Positions 24,549-32,289 of a stretch of 49,290 nt of DNA are shown here, one piece after another; positions within the stretch are counted from its first letter, which is position 1; each line of letters opens with the position of its first letter. The notes under the pieces are model-generated. The model was not told where the DNA came from, made no database searches, and saw only the letters and a program-made list of their open reading frames with translations. Location of the stretch: contig CAJXJZ010000010.1 of NCBI GenBank assembly GCA_913055745.1, positions 1 through 49,290 of the forward strand, written 5' to 3'. A program made the position numbers and the translations under genes. This DNA is from an uncultured bacterium. Its GTDB lineage: Bacteria > Hydrothermota > Hydrothermia > UBA1063 > CAJXJZ01.

Positions 24549-25446
24549 TATGATAACTTAATGCAAGTTTATGTGTTATTCCTGCTGTATGAAAGGGTCG
24601 TATCCCATAGTCCACATAAATTTTTTTAAATCTAAGACCTGCGCCTAAGCCCATTCCATAATTACCTGTTCCAGCCCTTATGAGTATCCTTGGTGATATA
24701 TAATATTCCATGCCCAAAGAGGCAGAAATTGATAGGTCCTTGAAAGCAAATAGGGAATAATCCTTTTGTTTGTCGTATTCAGAAGATATGGTGAAGTATG
24801 TGTGTATTTTTTTGCTTTTTGTGAGTGCAGTGATGTCAAAAGATGGCCTTAGTACTTCTTTTGACCCATTTTCTAATCTTGCAGTTGTAAGGTTTCTTAT
24901 TTTTCCGCCTATGGTTATAAAAGAACTTGGTGTGTAAACAAAGCCTGCATCAATGCCAATATCAAATATGCTGTAATCGGGAAGTTGCTCTGTTATATAA
25001 TGAAGGTCTATACCCAAAGAGAGGTATTGTTTTATTTTTCTTTGTAAGGCAAAATAGGCTGATAAACTTTGGAAAGGCTTTTTGTCTTTTACTACTATAT
25101 TACCATCTGTTATTCCATACTGAGAATCTGCAAGTTGTGTGAGTTCAATGGGCTTAGAATGTATGTAAGATACATAGAAAGATGTAGTATATATGCTGCT
25201 TTTAATCCCTGATATGCCTATGTTCTCTACCCCTATAAAATTACTGAAATAGGAAAAATGAGATGCACCTATTATCTTTTTTGAGGATGAGGCGGGGTTA
25301 TAGTATGCTGAGGCGGCTTCCCACATAGAAACAGAGTGGTTTCCACCCAATGCCATAGAAACAGGGTCTTCTAAAAGGTTTATAATCTCAGAGGAGTATT
25401 TGTATTGTGTGTAAAAGGCGAAAATGAACAAAAGGGGTGTAAACAA
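24541..25446 (-). CDS. PorV/PorQ-family outer-membrane protein
   Basis: A 301-residue exported beta-barrel candidate. The N-terminal signature DPVSMALGGNHSVSMWEAASAYYNPAS matches PorV/PorQ-type proteins, and the remainder alternates in barrel fashion (IRAGTGNYGMGLGAGLRF). PorV is a type IX secretion shuttle; related proteins are widespread in FCB bacteria without a proven T9SS. Four proteins with sorting-type C-termini are encoded in this window, which fits. The signal peptide is short (MFTPLLFIFAFYTQ). It starts two bases after the hslV stop. Confidence 0.78.
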   Translation of the reverse strand: MFTPLLFIFAFYTQYKYSSEIINLLEDPVSMALGGNHSVSMWEAASAYYNPASSSKKIIGASHFSYFSNFIGVENIGISGIKSSIYTTSFYVSYIHSKPIELTQLADSQYGITDGNIVVKDKKPFQSLSAYFALQRKIKQYLSLGIDLHYITEQLPDYSIFDIGIDAGFVYTPSSFITIGGKIRNLTTARLENGSKEVLRPSFDITALTKSKKIHTYFTISSEYDKQKDYSLFAFKDLSISASLGMEYYISPRILIRAGTGNYGMGLGAGLRFKKIYVDYGIRPFHTAGITHKLALSYHIE

Positions 25447-25448
25447 TT

Positions 25449-25982
25449 TTAATCTACCTTTAATATAGTAAAATGTGAGTTTGTATAAATACAGATCTCA
25501 GAGGCAATCTTCAATGATTCTTTCACAATTTCATAAGGTGGGAGTTTTGTATGTTTCATAAGGGCGCGGGCTGCAGCAAGTGCGTAAGGCGCCCCTGATC
25601 CCACAGCAACTATGCCATCGTCGGATTCAATAAGATCACCTGTGCCAGAAATTACAAAGGCATGCTTTTTATCTACAACTGCTAAAAGCGCCTCAAGTCT
25701 TCTTAGGACCTTGTCCTGTCTCCAGTCCTTGGCAAGTTCCACAGATGCCTTTAATAGGTTGCCTTTTGCATCTTCTAATTTTTCTTCAAGGCGTTCAAAC
25801 AGAGTAAGGGCATCCGCAACCGAGCCTGCAAATCCTGCGAGTATGTTGCCTTGCCAGAGGGTTCTTACCTTGCTTGCTGTGTGTTTTAGAACAGTGTCCC
25901 CGAATGTCACCTGGCCATCAGAACCTATGGCCGCTTTACCATCTTTAACAATACCTATAACAGTAGTTGAGTGTATTTCCAT
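25449..25982 (-). CDS. hslV: ATP-dependent protease subunit HslV (ClpQ)
   Basis: A 178-residue N-terminal-nucleophile protease, cytoplasmic, normally capped by the HslU ATPase. The canonical TTV and GSDGQVTFGDTVLKHTASKVR follow the start; Thr6 of MEIHSTTV is the expected nucleophile after removal of a five-residue propeptide. VGSGAPYALAAARALM is also typical. The upstream in-frame ATG at 26045 was rejected because it would cross two promoters. A -10 hexamer lies seven bases before the chosen ATG. No hslU is found in the window, unlike the usual hslVU pair. Confidence 0.93.
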   Translation of the reverse strand: MEIHSTTVIGIVKDGKAAIGSDGQVTFGDTVLKHTASKVRTLWQGNILAGFAGSVADALTLFERLEEKLEDAKGNLLKASVELAKDWRQDKVLRRLEALLAVVDKKHAFVISGTGDLIESDDGIVAVGSGAPYALAAARALMKHTKLPPYEIVKESLKIASEICIYTNSHFTILKVD

Positions 25983-25989
25983 ACCACAT

Positions 25990-26017
25990 ATTATATTTCC
26001 TTTTATGTGTTTTTCAA
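25990..26017 (-). promoter_or_regulatory. hslV promoter, near-leaderless
   Basis: On the minus strand, TTGAAA (26012-26017), a 16-base spacer and TATAAT (25990-25995); the hslV ATG begins seven bases further on. Its -35 is ten bases from the divergent TTGACA at 26028. Confidence 0.6.
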
Positions 26018-26027
26018 AAGAGTAACC

Positions 26028-26056
26028 TTGACAATTCACGGACAAACCTTTATAAT
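26028..26056 (+). promoter_or_regulatory. perfect sigma70 consensus promoter
   Basis: TTGACA (26028-26033), exactly 17 bases, then TATAAT (26051-26056), followed by GGGAGG and the ATG at 26081. This is an exact -35/-10 consensus and suggests strong expression of the large secreted protein. Confidence 0.85.
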
Positions 26057-26080
26057 TTATTTATAAAAAGGGAGGCTCGT

Positions 26081-28381
26081 ATGCATTTTTTAGTATTATT
26101 TATCATGACAATAGTACCAAACAAAATTGTGGTGGATGGCGTACTTCACCGTGACCAGATGGCTGCATATTATAAAGACACATCATCTATTACTGTGGGA
26201 TTGGGCAATCCTTCTAAACACCTTGGCATTGATTCGGTTTTTGTGGCAAGAGATAATCACAATGTTTACATAAGGATAAAAAGTAAAGACACACTGTATC
26301 TTGGAAATTATGGAGATTTGTTTGTTGCAATTGATACAGGTTCTGCATCGGGAGGGCTTTATTCTCCTTTTGGAAAGCATGTAAAGTTCACAGGTAATTT
26401 GCCTGATTATGTTTTATATGTAAATGATAATAACGATTGTTCCCTCCTAAGGTATGACGATACTCTGAATGCATGGCAGAATACAGGGACAAGCGTGTTA
26501 TGTGGTGGTGCAGGCAATCACCCTGATTTTGAGATAAGTTTTCCCCGTGATTCTATTGGAAATCCTCAAAATATAAATCTTGCCCTGTATACAACCTATT
26601 ACAAAAATGGAGACAGCATTGTTGATTATCAAGTAGGTGATACATCTTATGCCCATATCACACTTGATGCCCAGAGGGATACAGATTATTCCTTAGTAGG
26701 TATATCAGACCAATCAGGAGGGAATGGAGCAGATCTGGATAGTTTCTTTGTCGCATGGGATTCTTTAAATTTATATGTTTTTATTAATACTTTAAATTCA
26801 GCTTCATGGAATGCCGCCTATGGCATTGGCTTTGATGTTGACCAGGTAGCAGGTTCAGGGTACTACACGGGTGATGCTGATGCGTGGGGAAGGAAAATAG
26901 ACTTTGCAAATACACTTTCAACAGAGCCGTATGCTATAGATTACGAGATGTATTTTTGGTGGGATGGCTCATCGGACAGTATAACAAGTGCCAATTTCTG
27001 TAAGTGGAATGGAACGGGCTTTGATTATGATAATATAACGGATAGCACCTCCTGGTATGTGTACTCCGGTGGTGCAAATGGACTTGGGACACTTGAGATT
27101 AAAATACCTTTATCTAAACTCGGTATATTAGACAGTACAGGAAAGGTAATTAATAATAAAATTCTTTTGAGTACATGGATTGCAGGTGGCTCGGGTTCCA
27201 GTGCAGTGGATATTATTCCTCATGATGACCAGATAAGTAATAGTCAGAGTGAATGGACTGATGTGGATACCATCTATAGCTATGTGTCAGTTAATCTTGA
27301 TAAGCCTTCCATACAGGATGTGAATGTATCTTATTTTAGCGGTGGTGGTAAGGCTCCAGATAGCCTTTCCTTAAGCAATCAGATCTCACTTAATTCCAGT
27401 CTTTTGACCTTTGGTTATTACGATTATTCAAACTGGGGAAACGCGCCCGTTGGCTTTCTGTATCCTATTGATGGTGTAGTAGATACAGGTGGTTTTGATG
27501 AGGATGAGATGCTTTTGTGCAGTGATAATAAAAATGCCTGGCTCACATGGGATGGAGATTCTATCTATTTAGGATATACATATCAAGCCTTTGATTCAGG
27601 TTATGGCGGAGATGGAGACCTCTTTATTTACTTTCAGATAGATTCAGTATCTTCCTCCAATCCATTGAGTGATACGGGATGTAATGTGGCAGTTGATTGG
27701 TGGAATGGTGATTCTATAATCCTTGGTTTTAACGCAGATTATGCCATTGCTATAGAGGATGGCAACTACTATGCACTCTATGGGTATAATGACTCTACAA
27801 AGACATGGGATGTAATTTATTCCAGTAATAATAACGATTTTCCTGGTAGTGCATATATAGGGCATGATAACGATTCTGCAACGGCAAATGGTACAACAGA
27901 ACTATCCATTGCTCGTTCTGCCTTGGGTAATCCCATGTATCTGGGTGTTTTATTCTTTTCACATACAGATGCCACGGGAGAGATTTACGGTATAAGCCCC
28001 ATAGATACGACCTTTAAATTCAAAGATATTTCTAATGCTGATGGCATAAATGATACATTGAAACACTTTTGGGGCATATACAGGCTCAATGATACGAATG
28101 TGGTGGTTAATTCTATAAAAGATCAGTACCCACCACTTGGTATTGAAGAGCAAAGGTCGGCTAAAAGTACAACCTTTTTCACTATTAAGCGAGGCATCTT
28201 GTATGTAGACACCAATAATAGGCCTGATGTGGTTGAGATTTATAATATTACAGGACAAAGAATACTTAAAAGATATGTAAGTTCGAAGAAAAACAGGATT
28301 CCTCTAAAAGGCGTTCGAAGGGGCATATATTTTATTAAACTATTACATAACAAAGAAAGGGGAAGGTTTATAATCTTTTAG
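26081..28381 (+). CDS. large secreted multidomain beta-sandwich (CBM9/DOMON-like) protein with sorting domain
   Basis: A 766-residue protein rich in Asp, Ser, Asn and aromatics. Three sandwich-like modules can be seen: ~15-195 (NKIVVDGVLHRDQMAAYY, VYIRIKSKDTLYLGNYGDLFV), ~200-415 (DSFFVAWDSLNLYVFINT, GFDVDQVAGSGYY) and ~420-690 (AWLTWDGDSIYLGYTYQAF, DLFIYFQIDSVSS), each like a carbohydrate-binding DOMON or glycoside-hydrolase C-terminal module. The last ~75 residues are a Por-type sorting domain (VVEIYNITGQRILKRYV ... RRGIYFIKLL). The N-terminal signal is short (MHFLVLFIMTIV). Likely a strongly expressed surface protein; no catalytic motif seen. The frame is open further upstream, but the strong ribosome binding site selects 26081. 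Confidence 0.75.
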   Translation: MHFLVLFIMTIVPNKIVVDGVLHRDQMAAYYKDTSSITVGLGNPSKHLGIDSVFVARDNHNVYIRIKSKDTLYLGNYGDLFVAIDTGSASGGLYSPFGKHVKFTGNLPDYVLYVNDNNDCSLLRYDDTLNAWQNTGTSVLCGGAGNHPDFEISFPRDSIGNPQNINLALYTTYYKNGDSIVDYQVGDTSYAHITLDAQRDTDYSLVGISDQSGGNGADLDSFFVAWDSLNLYVFINTLNSASWNAAYGIGFDVDQVAGSGYYTGDADAWGRKIDFANTLSTEPYAIDYEMYFWWDGSSDSITSANFCKWNGTGFDYDNITDSTSWYVYSGGANGLGTLEIKIPLSKLGILDSTGKVINNKILLSTWIAGGSGSSAVDIIPHDDQISNSQSEWTDVDTIYSYVSVNLDKPSIQDVNVSYFSGGGKAPDSLSLSNQISLNSSLLTFGYYDYSNWGNAPVGFLYPIDGVVDTGGFDEDEMLLCSDNKNAWLTWDGDSIYLGYTYQAFDSGYGGDGDLFIYFQIDSVSSSNPLSDTGCNVAVDWWNGDSIILGFNADYAIAIEDGNYYALYGYNDSTKTWDVIYSSNNNDFPGSAYIGHDNDSATANGTTELSIARSALGNPMYLGVLFFSHTDATGEIYGISPIDTTFKFKDISNADGINDTLKHFWGIYRLNDTNVVVNSIKDQYPPLGIEEQRSAKSTTFFTIKRGILYVDTNNRPDVVEIYNITGQRILKRYVSSKKNRIPLKGVRRGIYFIKLLHNKERGRFIIF

Positions 28382-28393
28382 CAAATTAATTAT

Positions 28394-28446
28394 GTCGAAA
28401 AATTGACAGTTATAAGATGGTGTAACAGAGTTTTCGGTGTCGAAAA
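28394..28446. promoter_or_regulatory. repeated GTCGAAAA boxes with a TTTTCG partner
   Basis: GTCGAAAA occurs at 28394-28401 and again at 28439-28446. TTTTCG (28431-28436) can pair with either copy, forming TTTTCG-GTGT-CGAAAA locally. It lies between two secreted-protein genes, upstream of the protease promoter; it could be an operator or an alternative-hairpin element. Confidence 0.3.
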
Positions 28447-28519
28447 TGTGTACTAAATAATGGTTCCATCTGTTTAAAATTCATTGTAATTACAGTAAAT
28501 ACCTTGTAAGCCCGAAGCC

Positions 28520-28547
28520 TTGACAAATTACGCACTCGGTGTATAAT
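28520..28547 (+). promoter_or_regulatory. sigma70 consensus promoter for the clostripain-family gene
   Basis: TTGACA (28520-28525), 16 bases, TATAAT (28542-28547), then AGGAGGT before the ATG at 28571. Confidence 0.8.
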
Positions 28548-28570
28548 ATTGAATATAACAGGAGGTAAAA

Positions 28571-30916
28571 ATGAAGGCATTGTTTAGGTATGTTGTAGTA
28601 GGTGTTATTTCTATTGGATTTGTCATTGCGGCAAGTCCATCATCAGAGCCTGGAAATGATATGGATCATGCCTTTGAGATTGTGCCCAACAAAACCTATA
28701 CAGAGCATCTTGATTCTGTTGATGTCCATGATTTTTACAAGTTTAAGGTGGCATATAGCGAATCAATTACTCTTACGATGACCCCAACATCGGGTAATGA
28801 TTTTGACCTTGCACTTTATGATTGTAATGGTATTGGAATTTCCAATAGTACACATCCTGCAGGTCAAAGGGATATTGTAACTGGTATTGTGAAGGATTCC
28901 TCCTGTGAGTACTGGTATGCTGATGTATTTAGACATAGTGGTGAAGGAAACTATTACTTGTATCTTGAAAAAGATACTATAAAACCCGAATGGACCTTGA
29001 TGGTATATTTGAATGGAGATAATAATCTTGAGTCCTTTGCTTATCAAGATTTCAATGAAATGGAGGCTGCAAATCCATCCCCCTATGTTAATGTGGTCGT
29101 TCAGTTTGATACAAAGAGTGGAGGAACCTACAGGTATTTAATTAGGGGTGATAATGATCCTAATAGAATTAATTCGCCAGTGGTTGATAATCCGGGTGAA
29201 CAAAATATGGGAGATGGAAATACGCTTGTGAATTTTGTGCGCTGGGCAGTGAATAAGTATCCTGCCAAGAAATATGGCCTTATACTATGGGACCATGGTT
29301 CAGGATGGCATAAGGGGAAAACCCAACCTACCTCGCCGCTTAAGGGTGTATCACAGGATGAGTCAAGCGGCGGTGATTTTATTGGTGTATCTAATGGAGA
29401 GTTGAAGAGTGCACTCTCTTCTATAAAAAGTATAGTGGGAGGGAAACTTGATTTTCTTGGATTTGATGCCTGTCTTATGGGTATGTGGGAGGTTCTTGAT
29501 GTTATAAAGGATTATGCTAAATTTACTACAGTATCAGAGCAAACAGAAGGTGGGCAGGGTTGGTATTACACGGGATTTGCCAATGTCCTCCCTTCATGGG
29601 ATGGTGCAGGACTTGCTTCTCAGATAGTTAATTCACAACAAGGACTGGCAACCCTGGCTGCAATTGACCTTTCAAAGATAGAGAGACTCACACAGACAGT
29701 AAATGATTTTGCAGAGGCTCTTATTAATCAAAGACCCGCCTTGTCTTCGGCAATAGATGATGCAAGGGCGCATTTTTATCATGATGGTGCTTCCGGGCAT
29801 GATCATGAATATGGATGGGAGTCAAGTTATAACAATCGTGAAGATATAGATCTCTTTAGATTCGCTTATTATATCAATAATGATAGCCGATTCCCAGAAA
29901 GTGTTCGAAAACTTGCACAGGATGTAATGTCTGCTGTAGGTGGTGCAGTAATCAATCTTAGTACTGCCAGTGACTATAGAGATGACTCTCATGGAATTTC
30001 CATTTATTATCCCAGCGACCCAAGAAACTATAATCACTCTATCTTTGGTGGGAACTACGATAACCTTCCTGTGGCAAGAAAGACCAAATGGGACGAGTTT
30101 ATAAAGGGTGAAGAAGGTGGAGCAAACTATGATTATACGCTTACCACAACAGCATATAACTGGATAGATACAAGAAATGCCACTGGTATAACAGGTGATG
30201 ACCAGTCTAAGGCCTTCTCTCTTCCGTTTACGTTCAAGTTCTACGGCGTCGATTATAATTCTGTATATGTATCCAGTAATGGATTTTTAAGTTTCACTTC
30301 CAACAATTCTGGTTATAATCCTCAGAGGATACCTGATAATGCTGCACCCAACGCAGTAATTGCACCACTTTGGAGAGACCTTGACCCTTCCAAAGCAGGG
30401 CATATAACCTATTATTCAGGAAGTGATAAGTTTGTGATTACCTGGGAAGGTGTGAAGAATTACAGAACAGATAATAGGCAGACATTTCAGGTAATCCTTT
30501 ATCCAAACGGGGAGATAGTGTTCCAGTATAAAGATGTTACCAATGATGTCACAACAACAATCGGGCTGGAAGATCAGAATGGTAACAAGGGAAAGAATGC
30601 AGGCGCGCCACGTAATGGTACTGCATATAGGTGGATTCCAACAACGAAGAATATTCTTACCAGTACTTCTTCAAAAGTTTTCGTTAAAAGGGTTTACTAT
30701 CTAAATGGTGAACTAAATCTTGAGTTCTCAAGCATGCCATCTTCAGAAGTTAATATTTCTGTTTACAATGTTCTTGGTAGGAAGGTATCACAAAAAGTAA
30801 TAAAAGCTATGCCTCACATTGCCTGGCGAGTTGGCACTCTTCCGCGTGGTGTATATCTTGTTACATTAAAGGTAGATAATACATTATACACGCGCAAGTT
30901 CTATGTGATAAGGTAA
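28571..30916 (+). CDS. secreted clostripain-family (C11) cysteine protease with PPC-like and sorting domains
   Basis: A 781-residue exported protein. After the signal peptide (about 22 residues), a pre-peptidase C-terminal-type domain (DMDHAFEIVPN, DFYKFKVA, DFDLALYD; ~25-135) precedes the clostripain domain (~137-510): EWTLMVYLNGDNNLE, H242 in LWDHGSGWH and C301 in FDACLMGM form the expected His/Cys dyad. Then a beta-rich module (LPFTFKFYGVDYNSVYVSSN ... PLWRDLDPSKAGHITYYSG; ~540-690) and a Por-type sorting domain (NISVYNVLGRKV ... RGVYLVTLKV). It likely digests extracellular proteins with Arg/Lys preference, inferred from family. Own strong promoter and own terminator. Confidence 0.9.
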   Translation: MKALFRYVVVGVISIGFVIAASPSSEPGNDMDHAFEIVPNKTYTEHLDSVDVHDFYKFKVAYSESITLTMTPTSGNDFDLALYDCNGIGISNSTHPAGQRDIVTGIVKDSSCEYWYADVFRHSGEGNYYLYLEKDTIKPEWTLMVYLNGDNNLESFAYQDFNEMEAANPSPYVNVVVQFDTKSGGTYRYLIRGDNDPNRINSPVVDNPGEQNMGDGNTLVNFVRWAVNKYPAKKYGLILWDHGSGWHKGKTQPTSPLKGVSQDESSGGDFIGVSNGELKSALSSIKSIVGGKLDFLGFDACLMGMWEVLDVIKDYAKFTTVSEQTEGGQGWYYTGFANVLPSWDGAGLASQIVNSQQGLATLAAIDLSKIERLTQTVNDFAEALINQRPALSSAIDDARAHFYHDGASGHDHEYGWESSYNNREDIDLFRFAYYINNDSRFPESVRKLAQDVMSAVGGAVINLSTASDYRDDSHGISIYYPSDPRNYNHSIFGGNYDNLPVARKTKWDEFIKGEEGGANYDYTLTTTAYNWIDTRNATGITGDDQSKAFSLPFTFKFYGVDYNSVYVSSNGFLSFTSNNSGYNPQRIPDNAAPNAVIAPLWRDLDPSKAGHITYYSGSDKFVITWEGVKNYRTDNRQTFQVILYPNGEIVFQYKDVTNDVTTTIGLEDQNGNKGKNAGAPRNGTAYRWIPTTKNILTSTSSKVFVKRVYYLNGELNLEFSSMPSSEVNISVYNVLGRKVSQKVIKAMPHIAWRVGTLPRGVYLVTLKVDNTLYTRKFYVIR

Positions 30917-30937
30917 TCTTAAATATCCAAATTGTGA

Positions 30938-30975
30938 TGGGGCGGTCATCTTACGATGACCGCCCCATATTTTTT
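30938..30975 (+). terminator. strong rho-independent terminator
   Basis: A perfect 13-bp stem TGGGGCGGTCATC / GATGACCGCCCCA with a TTAC loop, followed by TATTTTTT. It ends the protease transcript and is the only textbook terminator in the window. The other strand lacks a U-run. Confidence 0.95.
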
Positions 30976-31047
30976 AATATAAAAGTCTAATCTTTTCCTT
31001 TTCATTCGCAGTGATTTATAATATATAATATAAAGGGAGGTGTTTTT

Positions 31048-32283
31048 ATGAAAAAGAGATTTATCTTAGTGGGCTTGCTTATACTTATATTTTCATGCGC
31101 AAAAAAGGAAGAGCCCTATTATATGTTTCATATAGGAAGGGATTTGGTGATAACAGATAGTACAGGCAAGATCCTGAAAGATACATTTTATAATAGAATC
31201 AATCTTGGGTATTCTTATGAATATATTAATGGGATGGATACAGTATATGTGCCTAAATATGTAAAAACAATGGATTTAGCGAGGGGAATAGAGATAAAGA
31301 TGTTCTCAGGAATGGTTGCCATAGAGCCTAAAACGCTTAGACTTTTGATGAATTATTCCCCTTCAAAACTTACTTATATGAAGGGCAGCTTCCAATTAAT
31401 TCCAGAGGACTTCGTTGGTCTCTATAAAACAGAAAATGGTTATGTGATTTTTACAACAATGAACATCTATCAGACTGATTTAGATGGGAGAGAAAAGAAA
31501 GTAATTGAGGTTTATACAAGTAAAAAGTATTATGGATTTTACATAGAACATGTAGATAGAATAAGTCCAGAAAGGTTTTTGCTCATTGGCGGAGATAAGT
31601 TTGGCATATATGACATAAGAAGAGACACTTTAATAGTATCAAAACCCAAAAGACATTCTTCACCCGTATTTATGTTAAATAAAAGTATATATAGACTTGA
31701 GGCAACAATTTTTGAGCCTGGTAAGTCAAGGTATGTGCTTCTGGGATATAATTATAATGGAGAACTCGTTGATTCAATGAATATGCCTATTTTTAAAGAT
31801 CAATATAGGATAAGACCATATGTATTTAAAGGAAGTTTATATGCTATGAGTGAAAACGCACTTTATCATCTAAGCGCTGAGGATTTTTCAGTTTTGAAGA
31901 AATTGGACTTACCAGTGGAGTATGATAGTTTATGGAATACGCAAAAAGGTTTTATTGTTTATTCTAAAAGGAAAAATCAGATAGCAAAGATTCCAAAAGA
32001 CCTATCAAGTATACAGATTTTAGCAAAGGATATAAATTGTGAGAGGGTGTATGCATCTATGTCCCTTATTGCGTGCCAAAGAGGGGATAGTTCCTATATC
32101 TATGACCTTTCTTTTAAGCCTGTTTCAGTGTATAATAATGCACTTTTTGTCAAGGGAGATTTTATTGGAACAAGGGTAGGCGATACACTATTGGTTTTCA
32201 GAAAGGGTGATACATTTTTAAAAGTCGCATCGCCTTATTATTCCTATCAGAAAAAACTTCAAGAACAAGAAAAGGGAGAGTAG
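31048..32283 (+). CDS. lipoprotein of unknown function, possible beta-propeller
   Basis: A 411-residue lipoprotein (MKKRFILVGLLILIFSCAKK, lipobox IFSC). The remainder has repeated short strand pairs such as RFLLIGGDKFGIYDI, RYVLLGYNYNGELVDSM, SLYAMSENALYHLS and DTLLVFRKGDTF, suggesting a six- or seven-bladed propeller, though no family is recognised. AAAGGGAGG precedes the ATG, and a TATAAT lies at 31017-31022 with a poor -35. Six bases separate it from glutamine synthetase. Confidence 0.6.
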   Translation: MKKRFILVGLLILIFSCAKKEEPYYMFHIGRDLVITDSTGKILKDTFYNRINLGYSYEYINGMDTVYVPKYVKTMDLARGIEIKMFSGMVAIEPKTLRLLMNYSPSKLTYMKGSFQLIPEDFVGLYKTENGYVIFTTMNIYQTDLDGREKKVIEVYTSKKYYGFYIEHVDRISPERFLLIGGDKFGIYDIRRDTLIVSKPKRHSSPVFMLNKSIYRLEATIFEPGKSRYVLLGYNYNGELVDSMNMPIFKDQYRIRPYVFKGSLYAMSENALYHLSAEDFSVLKKLDLPVEYDSLWNTQKGFIVYSKRKNQIAKIPKDLSSIQILAKDINCERVYASMSLIACQRGDSSYIYDLSFKPVSVYNNALFVKGDFIGTRVGDTLLVFRKGDTFLKVASPYYSYQKKLQEQEKGE

Positions 32284-32289
32284 AAGCTT

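Noticed and set aside
25983-26045. A longer start for hslV at 26045
   Set aside because: It would add 21 residues before the Thr nucleophile and place the promoter elements inside the gene; the ATG at 25982 gives a normal short propeptide.
25967-26080. A longer open frame upstream of the secreted protein at 26081
   Set aside because: It would cross the perfect promoter at 26028-26056 and the start of hslV, and GGGAGG sits directly before the ATG at 26081, which also begins the signal-like segment.
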